The position numbers were made by a program, and so were the translations under genes. DNA of 64,000 nucleotides from Selenomonadales bacterium (GTDB taxonomy: Bacteria; Bacillota; Negativicutes; Sporomusales; UBA7701). Positions 1-7,483 of this stretch are shown here, piece after piece. The stretch covers positions 34,918 through 98,917 of the forward strand of contig JAHDOI010000028.1 in NCBI GenBank assembly GCA_018434945.1. Reading direction: 5' to 3'. Within the stretch, counting starts at the first letter, position 1. Every line of letters begins with the position of its first letter. The notes below the pieces were generated by a model. It ran no database searches. It saw only the letters and a list, made by a program, of their open reading frames with translations, and was not told where the DNA came from.

Positions 1-289
1 CGTCCCCGGGGCGCGAGCCGTCGACGACGAAGATGGCGAGCCCCGGACACCTGGCGATGCAGACGCCGCAGCCGATGCATTTGGCGGCGTCGAGGACAGG
101 CAGCGAGGTGATGGGCAGGCCGACGGTGATGGCGCGGACGGGGCAGGCTTCCTCGCAGGGGTTGCAGGGGATGTCCTGCACGCATTCGATGACCGCTACC
201 GGGCCTTTGGCCATGCGTTCGGGAGCGGGCAGGCAGGTGGCGAGTTCGTCGGCCGAGAGGTAGCCGCAGATGGCGAGGTTAGACGACAT
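1..289 (-). CDS. 4Fe-4S dicluster ferredoxin-type subunit (3' part cut by window edge)
   Basis: About 96 codons are present and the C-terminus lies outside the window. The protein begins MSSNLAICGYLS and carries two cysteine clusters: CxxCxxxCP (CNPCEEACP), preceded by another Cys six residues upstream, and CIGCGVCIARCP near residue 75. These are classic [4Fe-4S] ligand sets. The start overlaps the end of the upstream FAD subunit by 11 bp, so translation is probably coupled. Small ferredoxin subunits of this kind accompany FAD and [2Fe-2S] subunits in HcnABC, opine-oxidase and hydroxyproline-dehydrogenase type amino-acid dehydrogenases. It probably passes electrons from the flavin to an acceptor. 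The substrate cannot be told from this fragment. Confidence 0.8.
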   Translation of the reverse strand, partial: MSSNLAICGYLSADELATCLPAPERMAKGPVAVIECVQDIPCNPCEEACPVRAITVGLPITSLPVLDAAKCIGCGVCIARCPGLAIFVVDGSRPGD

Positions 290-1388
290 GCGCTCCCCTC
301 CCTTCGGCGGTGATCCGCTCTTTGGCGTCGCGGCGGGCTTGGCCGAAGCGGCCTGTCCTGAGGGCGTTGAGCCTCGCCCATACCGCTTGTTTGAGGACCG
401 CGGCCTCCGACGGGGCGACGCGGCCGAGGGCTTCGGCGGCGGCGATGCCGGCCAGGCGGCCTTCTTCCATGGCGCTGCTGGCTTCTTCGACGCCGGTTAT
501 GTCGCCGGCGACGTAGATGCCGGCGGCGGTGGTCTCCATGTTGTCGTCGTGGACGGGCAGGTGCCCGCCGAGCTTCGGGATGTAGGTGAATTTGCAGCCG
601 CACATGAGGGCGAGTTCGGCCAGGGGGGTGAGCCCGACGGCGATGGCTACACAGCCGATTTCGATGTCGCGTTCGCTGCCGGGCACGGCGCGGAATTTGT
701 CGTCGAGGGCGACGAGGGTGGCTCCTTCGACGCGGTCGGTGCCGTGGACGCATTTTACGGTGTGGCCGGTGAGGATGGGGACGCCCAGGCGGGAGATTTT
801 GGCGGCGTGGACGCCGTAGCCGCCGATGACGGGGGCGGCTTCGACGAGGGCCGCGACTTTGCCGCCGGCCTGGCGGATCTGGTAGCTGACGATGAGGCCG
901 ACGTTGCCGCTGCCGACCATGAGGGTCTTGTCCGCCGGCAGCACCCGGTGGAGGTTGACCATGGTCTGGACGGCGCCGGCGCTCATGACGCCGGGCAGGG
1001 TGCAGCCGGGGAAGGCGAGGGCGTTCTCGGAGGCGCCGGTGGCGAGGATTATTTTCTTCGGGTTGAGGAGCAGGCGGCGCTGGTCGGCGGTGATGACGGC
1101 GACGCGCCGGTCGGGGTAGATGGCGTAGACGACGGCGCCGAGTTCGATGCGGGCGCCGAGCCGGGCGGTTTCCGCGAGCAGCGAGTCGCCGATGGCGTAG
1201 CCGCGGACGCCGGCCCGGTGGTCTTTGGAGCCGAAGAATTTGTGGATCTGCTTGAAGAGCTGGCCGCCGGGGCGGTCGTTTTCGTCGAGGACGAGGACGG
1301 CGGCTCCCAGCCTGGCCGCTTCGGCGGCGGCCGACAAGCCGGCCGGGCCGGCGCCGATGACGATGATGTCTGTGTCTGACTGGGTCAT
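279..1388 (-). CDS. FAD-dependent amino-acid dehydrogenase subunit (HcnB/opine oxidase A-like)
   Basis: This 369-residue protein has an N-terminal dinucleotide fold (IIVIGAGPAGLSAAAEAARLGA, residues 8-29, shown here only as the family signature GxGxxG). A second nucleotide-binding segment (MVGSGNVGLIVSYQIRQAG) lies near residue 155, and a C-terminal FAD motif (GIYVAGDITGVEEASSAMEEG) near residue 300. The layout matches the A-type subunit of HcnB, OoxA and D-hydroxyproline dehydrogenase enzymes. ATGA overlap with the upstream [2Fe-2S] gene and an 11 bp overlap with the downstream ferredoxin gene indicate one tightly coupled complex. It probably oxidises an imported amino or imino acid at the membrane. 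The substrate is unknown; proline- or hydroxyproline-like compounds are a guess from family membership. Confidence 0.82.
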   Translation of the reverse strand: MTQSDTDIIVIGAGPAGLSAAAEAARLGAAVLVLDENDRPGGQLFKQIHKFFGSKDHRAGVRGYAIGDSLLAETARLGARIELGAVVYAIYPDRRVAVITADQRRLLLNPKKIILATGASENALAFPGCTLPGVMSAGAVQTMVNLHRVLPADKTLMVGSGNVGLIVSYQIRQAGGKVAALVEAAPVIGGYGVHAAKISRLGVPILTGHTVKCVHGTDRVEGATLVALDDKFRAVPGSERDIEIGCVAIAVGLTPLAELALMCGCKFTYIPKLGGHLPVHDDNMETTAAGIYVAGDITGVEEASSAMEEGRLAGIAAAEALGRVAPSEAAVLKQAVWARLNALRTGRFGQARRDAKERITAEGRGAHVV

Positions 1389-1702
1389 TCCTGCGCCTCC
1401 CGTTCCGGCGAAGCGCCCTGGGTGACGATTTTCATGCCGGCTTTGACCGGGGTTACGCAGGTGCGGACATTGGCCTGGCCGTCGACGGTCATGACGCAGT
1501 CGGTGCAGCGGCCGATGCCGCAGAATACGCCGCGCGGCTCGCCGCTTTTGCGGGTGTGGCGCAGTTTGAGGCGGCCGGCGGCGATGATGGCGGCGGCGAT
1601 GGGTTCGCCTTCGCGGGCGGGGATGAGCTCGCCGTCGACTTCGATGAATACGGGCGGTTGTTCGTCGAGGTTGCCGAGGATCGGGTGCCGGAGGATTCTC
1701 AT
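1385..1702 (-). CDS. [2Fe-2S]-binding subunit of the dehydrogenase
   Basis: This 105-residue protein starts at MRILRHPILG behind an AGAGGTG ribosome site. It contains CGIGRCTDCVMTVDG (residues 61-75) and a fourth Cys at TCVTP (residue 82). This is the Cx4CxxC...C pattern of plant-type [2Fe-2S] small subunits such as HcnA/SoxA-N. A much longer open frame continues upstream, but it is only an alternative frame of the symporter gene, so the short start is preferred. It overlaps the FAD gene by 4 bp (ATGA). It is the middle electron carrier of the complex encoded by the three genes at the left end. Confidence 0.85.
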   Translation of the reverse strand: MRILRHPILGNLDEQPPVFIEVDGELIPAREGEPIAAAIIAAGRLKLRHTRKSGEPRGVFCGIGRCTDCVMTVDGQANVRTCVTPVKAGMKIVTQGASPEREAQE

Positions 1703-1758
1703 GTGTTCACCTCTTGTTGCTGGGAGGGGGGGACTGCGCCCCCCTGCGGCAGGCATGA

Positions 1759-3207
1759 TTAGTTGCTGACGCTCTGCGGCGCGTCTTTGCCGGCGCCGCG
1801 GGTGAGCATTGATACTACGACGATGAGGACGATGGCGGTGCCGAGAGCGATGAGCACCCGGTTGGGACCGAGGGCGGTAACCTGGGTGAGGACGGAGCCG
1901 GCGACAAGGCCGACGCGGGCGCCCCACGGGGTGATCTTGCTGTTTTTGCGGCCCATCTGGAGCGGCTCGTTGCTGCGCTCGCGCCACAGGAAACCGACGA
2001 GCAGCAGCGGCACGAGGCCGCCGCCGGCCATGGCGTAAGCCTTGGCGAAGAGGCCGAGGATGGTGGAGGCCTGAACGGCCGCCCAGCAGGCGAAGACGCC
2101 GACGATGACGGTGAGCCATTTGGCGCATTTGACGAGGGCCTGGTCGTCGAGGTCGGGACGGAAAGGCTTGATGAGGTCGTTGACGATGAGGACGGTGGCC
2201 GAGTTGAGGTTGGAGTCGGCCGAGGACATGCCGGCGGCGAGGATGAGGGTGAAGACCATCGCCGACAGCCACACCGGCATATAATGGGTGAGCATCCAGG
2301 GAATGGCGTCGTCGGCTTTGAGGTTGGGGTTGAGGGTGAGGATGATCATGCCGACGAGACAGGTGAGCAGGACCATAATGAGGGCGGCGCAACCGCTGAA
2401 CAGCAGGCCGGTGCGGGCGGTGCTGGCGCTTTTGGCGGCGAAGCAGCGCTGCCAGTAGATCTGGGCGGAGAGCACGCCGACGGTGGCGGTGACGAAGTTG
2501 GTGACCATGGTCATGGGGTTGACTTTGCTGAAGCTCCACAGGTCGGCCTTGCCCATGGCGGTCAGCCTGTTGCCGAGTTCTGTAAGGCTCCAGTTGACGG
2601 GTTCGAAGGCGAAATAGTAGAAGGCGATGCCGAGGATGAGGACGAGGACGCCCTGGAAGAGGTCGGTCCAGACGACGGAGTGGATGCCTCCAATGGCGGT
2701 ATAGAGGATGAAGACGGCGGAGAAGAAGATGATGATGGGCAGCGGGTCTGCGCCGGTGGCGATGTTGAAGATGGCGCCGAAGGCCTTGCCCTGGCCGCCC
2801 ACCCAGGCGATCATGATGCAGCAGGCGAGAAGCGCGGCGATGGACCGCGTCCACTTGTCGCGGACGAAGAGGTCGTCGGCCATTTCGGCGACGGTGTTGT
2901 AGGTGAAGCGGCCGGCGATACCGGCGAACAGCAGGGCGAAGATGATCTTGGAGCCCTGTTCGCCGAGGATGAAGGCCATCCACGGCAGGCCGAGGGTGTA
3001 GCCCCGCCCGGCGTGGCCGACGAAGTTGCCTACGCCCATGATGGTGGCGAATTCGGTGAAGAGGATGAGGTAGAGGGGGAAGTTGCCGCCGCCGATGGCG
3101 TACTGGGAGAAGGATTCGCCGGCTTTGCCCTGGACCCTCCAGGAAATCCATAGGAAAAAGCCGCAGAGCACGAGGGTGATGAACCATAATGAAGTGCCGA
3201 GATCCAT
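1759..3207 (-). CDS. sodium:solute symporter (SSS) family transporter
   Basis: This 482-residue, strongly hydrophobic protein has about 12-13 membrane segments. It starts MDLGTSLWFITLVLCG behind AGGAGG. The SSS signature regions are recognisable: SFSQYAIGGGNFP near residue 33, TIMGVGNFVGHAGRGYTLG near residue 55, and MSSADSNLNSATVLIVNDL in the 6th-8th helix region. The last is the sodium-site SSADS motif. Members import proline, pantothenate, sugars or other small solutes with Na+. Its place between a racemase-like gene and an amino-acid dehydrogenase suggests an amino-acid or imino-acid substrate. The family alone does not fix the substrate. Confidence 0.88.
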   Translation of the reverse strand: MDLGTSLWFITLVLCGFFLWISWRVQGKAGESFSQYAIGGGNFPLYLILFTEFATIMGVGNFVGHAGRGYTLGLPWMAFILGEQGSKIIFALLFAGIAGRFTYNTVAEMADDLFVRDKWTRSIAALLACCIMIAWVGGQGKAFGAIFNIATGADPLPIIIFFSAVFILYTAIGGIHSVVWTDLFQGVLVLILGIAFYYFAFEPVNWSLTELGNRLTAMGKADLWSFSKVNPMTMVTNFVTATVGVLSAQIYWQRCFAAKSASTARTGLLFSGCAALIMVLLTCLVGMIILTLNPNLKADDAIPWMLTHYMPVWLSAMVFTLILAAGMSSADSNLNSATVLIVNDLIKPFRPDLDDQALVKCAKWLTVIVGVFACWAAVQASTILGLFAKAYAMAGGGLVPLLLVGFLWRERSNEPLQMGRKNSKITPWGARVGLVAGSVLTQVTALGPNRVLIALGTAIVLIVVVSMLTRGAGKDAPQSVSN

Positions 3208-3262
3208 ATACCTACCTCCTTTTTTTGGGTGACCTTACGAAATCTTATTGTTTGGCGACTCT

Positions 3263-4036
3263 TTATATGTCAGCCGGACCGACTCCGGCGAAAAGCGGCT
3301 CGGCAGGGTTCTGCCACGCGTCGGCTGCGCCCGCCGGCCCGCGGGCGAATTCGAGGGTGCCGATGAGGGAGAGGATGTCGTACACTGGCCGGCCGGTGAC
3401 GCGGGCGAAGATGCGCCGGAAGGGCGGCAGGTTGGTGCATTCGAGGACGAGCGCGCCGGCGTCGGGGAAGCTGTCACTGATCTCGCGGGCGGCTTGTTCC
3501 ATCTCGTTCTGCAGGGCGGCGACGTCGAGGGCGGTCTTCTGGCGGACGAAGGTGGCGTAAAATTCCGGTTTGTCTTCGAGGCCGAAGATTATGTGGCGGC
3601 CGCTCTCGATGCCGGCGCCGGCCAGATGGCGGGCCGTGAGGCGCTCGCTGTTGGCGGTGACGATGACGAGCTTCTGCTCCGGCCCAAGCGATTTTTCGAC
3701 CGCGGGTACCTGCAGCAGGCTGGAGGTGAGCACGGGGATGTCGACGGCCGCAGCCAGTTCCCGCTGGAAGACGGCGAGGAAGCCGCAGCTGGTGGTGACG
3801 GCCTTGACGCCGTCGGCGGCGAGTTCCCGCGCCCCGTCGATGAAAGCGGCCAGCAGCCGCCCGTCGTTCTGTTCGACGACCCTGGCGGGCAGGGCGCCGC
3901 GCACGACCTTGTAGCGGACCGGGAAGGGGAAGGTGCGGGCGTTGCCGATGTCGCCCACCAGACGCGGGAAGACGGTGTCGAGCATGAGGATGCCGAGGTC
4001 CTGCCCGTAGTTGGTGTAGCCGCCGGTGAGCTTCAT
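3263..4036 (-). CDS. aspartate/glutamate (hydantoin) racemase-superfamily protein
   Basis: The 257-residue product has the two-domain Asp/Glu racemase pattern. One catalytic cysteine sits in KAVTTSCGFLAVFQ (about residue 85) and the second in GALVLECTNLPPFRR (about residue 200). The second Cys is followed by TN, as in racemases and maleate isomerase/arylmalonate decarboxylase relatives. The start MKLTGGYTNYG follows GGAAGGGCCA. It lies 31 bp after dapA and 55 bp before the symporter gene, so it probably belongs to the same transcript. It could supply the L- or D-form of an amino acid to the dehydrogenase. The exact reaction is not determinable here. Confidence 0.75.
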   Translation of the reverse strand: MKLTGGYTNYGQDLGILMLDTVFPRLVGDIGNARTFPFPVRYKVVRGALPARVVEQNDGRLLAAFIDGARELAADGVKAVTTSCGFLAVFQRELAAAVDIPVLTSSLLQVPAVEKSLGPEQKLVIVTANSERLTARHLAGAGIESGRHIIFGLEDKPEFYATFVRQKTALDVAALQNEMEQAAREISDSFPDAGALVLECTNLPPFRRIFARVTGRPVYDILSLIGTLEFARGPAGAADAWQNPAEPLFAGVGPADI

Positions 4037-4067
4037 TGGCCCTTCCTCCCTTTTTCGCTCCCGCCGG

Positions 4068-4961
4068 TTATTTGCTGACCGGCAGGCCGAACTTGCGCAT
4101 TGCGGCGCGGATTTTTTCCAGGTCGTCCGCCCCGGGCGCGACCAGCGGCAGACGGACGTCGCCGGCCTCGAGACCGAGCATGTTGACGGCGGCTTTGACC
4201 GGGGTGGGGTTTGTGGCGACGAACATGGCTCTGAACACGGGCAGAAGCCCGAGGTGCAGCTGCCTGGCCCGGTCGAGGTCGCCGGCGAAGAAGGCGGCGA
4301 TCATCGCTTTGATCTCGCGGCCGACGATGTGGCCGGCGACGCTGATGACGCCGCGGCCGCCGACGGCTAGTGCCGGCAGGGTGAGGGCGTCGTCGCCCGA
4401 GTAGAGATCAAACCCGTCAGGGGCAATACGGATAATTTCGCTCATTTGTTCCAAATTCCCGCTGGCTTCTTTGACTGCTACAATATTTTCCACTTCCGCC
4501 AGCCTTTGCACGGTTTCGGGCAGCAGGTTGACGGCTGTGCGGCCGGGGACGTTGTAGACGATGAGCGGCAGGTCGGGGGCGGCCGCGGCGGCGGTGGCGA
4601 AGTGACGGTAGAGCCCTTCCTGGGAGGGTTTGTTGTAATAGGGGGCGACGAGCATCGCGCCGTGCAGGCCGATGCGGGCAGCCTCCCGGGTGAGGCGCAC
4701 CGATTTGGCGGTGTCGTTTGTGCCGGTGCCGCCGATGACGCAGGCCCGGTCGCCGACGGCGTCCAGTACGGTTTCGAAGAGTTTGAGCCGTTCCTGGTCG
4801 GTGAGGGTGGCGGCTTCGCCGGTGCTGCCGGCGACCACCAGGCCGTCGTTGCCGTGGTCGACGAGGTAGGCGGCCAGTTCGGCGGCCTTGTCGTAAGCGA
4901 CGGCCATGTTTTTGTCGAAGGGAGTGACCATCGCGGTCAGCACTTGTCCGAATTTACCCAT
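4068..4961 (-). CDS. dapA: 4-hydroxy-tetrahydrodipicolinate synthase
   Basis: This 297-residue aldolase condenses pyruvate with aspartate semialdehyde in the diaminopimelate/lysine pathway. The sequence has the GSTGEAATLT phosphate-loop-like motif near residue 45, the YNVPGRT motif near residue 137 (catalytic Tyr) and the Schiff-base Lys in IVAVKEASGN near residue 165. These identify a true DapA rather than a distant family member. An ATG six bases upstream directly abuts the AGGAGG. The start MGKFGQVLTAM, 6 nt after AGGAGG, is therefore chosen. It follows lysC with a 2 bp gap. In a spore former this branch also feeds dipicolinate. Confidence 0.93.
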   Translation of the reverse strand: MGKFGQVLTAMVTPFDKNMAVAYDKAAELAAYLVDHGNDGLVVAGSTGEAATLTDQERLKLFETVLDAVGDRACVIGGTGTNDTAKSVRLTREAARIGLHGAMLVAPYYNKPSQEGLYRHFATAAAAAPDLPLIVYNVPGRTAVNLLPETVQRLAEVENIVAVKEASGNLEQMSEIIRIAPDGFDLYSGDDALTLPALAVGGRGVISVAGHIVGREIKAMIAAFFAGDLDRARQLHLGLLPVFRAMFVATNPTPVKAAVNMLGLEAGDVRLPLVAPGADDLEKIRAAMRKFGLPVSK

Positions 4962-4963
4962 AA

Positions 4964-6181
4964 TCATCCTCCTTTGCCTCGTTGCCCGAACACGCCGGCG
5001 TGCAGGGCTCTGAGCGCCGCCGCGAGGTCGCCCGCGGCCACGATGCCCGATACGGCGTACGGGCCGCTGAAGGTCTGCAGGACGCCGATGCGGGCCTGGC
5101 GGAGCAGGTCGACGAAGCTGTTGACGACAGCCGCCGCCGGGGACGAGCAGCCGATGAGCGATATCTTGGCGCAGTCTTCGGCTTTGACGGCGACGCTGAG
5201 GCCCGCGGCGGCGGCCTGGTCGGCGGCAAGGTCGATGTCGGCCCGGCCGGCGATGATTTCTACGCCCTGCGGGGTCAGGTTGATGAGGTCGGCGTCGAGG
5301 CCGGCGGCCGCCAGGCGGCCCAGTACGGCTGCGCCTGCCCCCCCTTTTCCCCAGGTCAATCTGATGATGCCGTAGCCGCTTTTGTGGGCCAGGCCGACGG
5401 CTACGCGGCCCCGCAGGCGCTCGATCGTTCCGTCCCGGCCGCCTGTCACGAGGGTGCCCTCGGCTTCGCCGGCGGTGTTTCTGATCCTGAGCGGCAGGCC
5501 GTGGCGGAGGGCGATCTCGACGGCGCGGGGATGGATGACCTTGGCCCCCTGGATGGCCAGCTGGTAAGCTTCTTCGTAGGATATGACGGGGATGGTGCCG
5601 GCCTCCGGCACGACCCGAGGGTCGGCGGTCATGATGCCGTCGACGTCGGTGTAGATTTCTGCCGCCTCGGCTTTGACGGCCGCCGCGAGAGCCGCGGCGC
5701 TCGTGTCGCTGCCGCCGCGGCCGAGGGTGGTGATCTCGCCGGCCTCGCTGACGCCCTGGAAGCCGGCGACGACTACGATCCGGCCGGCGGCGAGGTGGCC
5801 GGTCGCGCCCCTGGGGTCGATGCGGATTATCTGGGCGTCGCCGTGGGCGGGGGTGGTGATGATGCCCGCCTGCTGGCCGGTGAGGAAGACGGCGTCGATG
5901 CCGGCGGTCTTCAGGGCGCCGACGACGATCACGCCGGCGACGATTTCGCCGCAGACCATGATGAGGTCTTGTTCGCGCTTGCCGATGGCGGGGCATTCCT
6001 CTTTCGCCAGGGTGAGGAGGGTGTCGGTGGCGTAGGGTTCCCCGGCCCGCCCCAGGGCGGACACGACGACGAGCGGCGCGCAGCCGGCCGCCTTGGCGGC
6101 GGTTATCCTCGCCACGACCTGCCGGCGGCGCTCGGCGGTGCTGACGGATGTGCCGCCGAATTTCTGGACGAGTATCCTCAT
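4964..6181 (-). CDS. lysC: aspartate kinase
   Basis: The 405-residue enzyme phosphorylates aspartate, the first step of the Asp-family pathway. The N-terminal VQKFGGTSVSTAERR is the classic kinase signature. TLGRGGSDTSAAALAAAV near residue 155 and EIYTDVDGIMTADPRVV near residue 175 are further active-site motifs. Residues from about 260 form two ACT domains (GLAHKSGYGIIRLTWGKGG and SLIGCSSPAAAVVNSFV), the usual allosteric region. It lies 11 bp after asd and 2 bp before dapA, like the asd-dapG-dapA order of Bacillus. Which end-product inhibits it cannot be read from the sequence. Confidence 0.93.
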   Translation of the reverse strand: MRILVQKFGGTSVSTAERRRQVVARITAAKAAGCAPLVVVSALGRAGEPYATDTLLTLAKEECPAIGKREQDLIMVCGEIVAGVIVVGALKTAGIDAVFLTGQQAGIITTPAHGDAQIIRIDPRGATGHLAAGRIVVVAGFQGVSEAGEITTLGRGGSDTSAAALAAAVKAEAAEIYTDVDGIMTADPRVVPEAGTIPVISYEEAYQLAIQGAKVIHPRAVEIALRHGLPLRIRNTAGEAEGTLVTGGRDGTIERLRGRVAVGLAHKSGYGIIRLTWGKGGAGAAVLGRLAAAGLDADLINLTPQGVEIIAGRADIDLAADQAAAAGLSVAVKAEDCAKISLIGCSSPAAAVVNSFVDLLRQARIGVLQTFSGPYAVSGIVAAGDLAAALRALHAGVFGQRGKGG

Positions 6182-6192
6182 GGCCCTCCCTC

Positions 6193-7218
6193 CTAGACGA
6201 GACTTCGGGCGATGAGCTGTTCGGCGATCTGGACGGCGTTGAGGGCGGCGCCTTTGCGGATCTGGTCGCCGACCACCCAGATGTTGAGCCCGGCCGGCAC
6301 GGTGCGGTCCTCGCGGATGCGGCCGACGAATACTTCGTCGCGGCCGGCGGTGAAGGCCGGCATGGGGTAAATCTGGCGGTCGGGCTCGTCGAGGACCGAC
6401 ACGCCGGGGGCGGCGGCCAGTATCCGGCGCGCTTCCTCTACCGGGAGTTTGCGCCCGGTTTCGAGGTTGAGGAATTCGGAGTGGCTGCGCAGGACGGGGG
6501 CCCTCACCGTGGTGGCGGTGATGGGCAGCGACGGCAGGTGCATGATTTTGCGCGTCTCGAGCACCAGTTTCATTTCTTCTTTGGTGTAGCCCTCGTCTTC
6601 GAAGATGTCGATCTGGGGAATGAGGTTGAAGGCGATGGGGTAGTGCGCGCCGAGGGCGGCCACCGGCAGGATGGCTGCCGAGGGCTGGCGCCCGTCCAGC
6701 AGTTCGCGCAGTTGGCCGTTCAGCTCTTCGACAGCCGCTTTGCCGGCTCCCGATACGGCCTGGCAGGTGGAAACTATGACCCGTTTGAGTCCGGCGTGCT
6801 GGTGGATGGGGTTGATGGCCAGGGCCATGATGATGGTGGAGCAGTTAGGATTGGCGATGATGCCGTTGTGGTCGGCGAGGTCGCCGATGTTGACCTCGGG
6901 CACGATCAGCGGCACGTCCGGGTCGAGGCGGAAGGCGCTGCTGTTGTCGATAACCACCGCGCCCGCCTTGACCGCTTCCGGAGCGAGGACCTTGCTGATG
7001 GGGCCGCCGGCGAAGAAGGCGATCTGGATGTCGCGGAAGGCTTCGGGTGTGGCTTCCTCGACGATGTGGTCGCCGCCCCGGAATGTGACGGTCGTGCCCA
7101 CTTCGAGGGCGAGCAGCTTGAGTTTCCCCACGGGAAAATCGCGGCTGGCGAGGATGTCGAGCAGTTCGGTGCCGACAGCGCCCGTGGCCCCCAGGATGGC
7201 TACATTGAATTTCTCCAT
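6193..7218 (-). CDS. asd: aspartate-semialdehyde dehydrogenase
   Basis: This 341-residue NADPH-dependent enzyme reduces aspartyl phosphate to the semialdehyde. The N-terminal GATGAVGTELLDIL (residues 10-23) is the nucleotide loop. GIIANPNCSTIIMALAINP near residue 125 holds the catalytic cysteine. STCQAVSGAGKAAVEEL near residue 158 is a family motif, and the conserved active-site His region is near SHSEFLN. It is the first gene of the minus-strand operon and is preceded 60 bp upstream by a sigma-54-type promoter. Leader-type lysine control was looked for and not seen. Confidence 0.93.
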   Translation of the reverse strand: MEKFNVAILGATGAVGTELLDILASRDFPVGKLKLLALEVGTTVTFRGGDHIVEEATPEAFRDIQIAFFAGGPISKVLAPEAVKAGAVVIDNSSAFRLDPDVPLIVPEVNIGDLADHNGIIANPNCSTIIMALAINPIHQHAGLKRVIVSTCQAVSGAGKAAVEELNGQLRELLDGRQPSAAILPVAALGAHYPIAFNLIPQIDIFEDEGYTKEEMKLVLETRKIMHLPSLPITATTVRAPVLRSHSEFLNLETGRKLPVEEARRILAAAPGVSVLDEPDRQIYPMPAFTAGRDEVFVGRIREDRTVPAGLNIWVVGDQIRKGAALNAVQIAEQLIARSLV

Positions 7219-7277
7219 TCATATCCCCCTTTGTACCCGCATTACGAAATTGAATAAAACGCCGTCCTTTTTGTAAC

Positions 7278-7292
7278 GCAATATCCGTGCCA
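7278..7292 (-). promoter_or_regulatory. sigma-54 (-24/-12) promoter ahead of asd
   Basis: Read on the minus strand the site is TGGCACG GATA TTGC. It matches the RpoN consensus TGGCACG-N4-TTGC at every conserved base, with correct spacing between the -24 GG and -12 GC. Transcription would begin near 7266, about 48 bp before the asd start codon. The divergent neighbour is a sigma-54 activator. Sequence match is direct; activity is inferred. Confidence 0.85.
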
Positions 7293-7343
7293 GGGGCACC
7301 GAGCCCTTTCCCGGCGGGCATCGGGGGCAAACCGGCCTGCAGG

Positions 7344-7359
7344 GATAATTTCAATTATC
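7344..7359. promoter_or_regulatory. perfect palindrome, candidate upstream activator site
   Basis: GATAATT-TC-AATTATC is a perfect 7+7 inverted repeat. It lies about 55 bp upstream of the -24 element of the asd promoter, between it and the divergent activator gene. This is where enhancer sites of sigma-54 activators usually sit. Binding by the Fis-type HTH of the neighbour is inferred. Confidence 0.5.
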
Positions 7360-7483
7360 GGAATAAAAGTCCCGCAGAGCCCGCTATTGCCCATTCGGAA
7401 AAATTACGTTTTTTGAAAAACGGAAAGGGATTTTCTGTCTCGGCAGCAAAGTATTAGGGGATATTTTCCTTCGGGAGGTTGTC

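Noticed and set aside
270..1379. Long plus-strand frame opposite the FAD subunit gene, rich in Gly/Asp/Glu
   Set aside because: It is the mirror of a codon-biased GC-rich gene. The composition is low in complexity, it lacks a ribosome site, and the minus-strand frame has clear flavoprotein motifs. The same applies to many plus-strand frames opposite glp, hydrogenase and asnB genes.
1385..3187. 600-codon minus-strand frame covering symporter and [2Fe-2S] genes
   Set aside because: Its first 480 codons are an Arg/His/Pro-rich alternative frame of the symporter; only the last 105 codons have motifs and a ribosome site.
4068..5996. 642-codon minus-strand frame ending in dapA
   Set aside because: The first about 345 codons are an Arg/His-rich alternative frame of lysC; the dapA start with AGGAGG lies inside.
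7219..7483. Lysine riboswitch or T-box ahead of asd
   Set aside because: I looked for the conserved core of each on the minus strand and found none; a sigma-54 promoter with a short leader explains the region.
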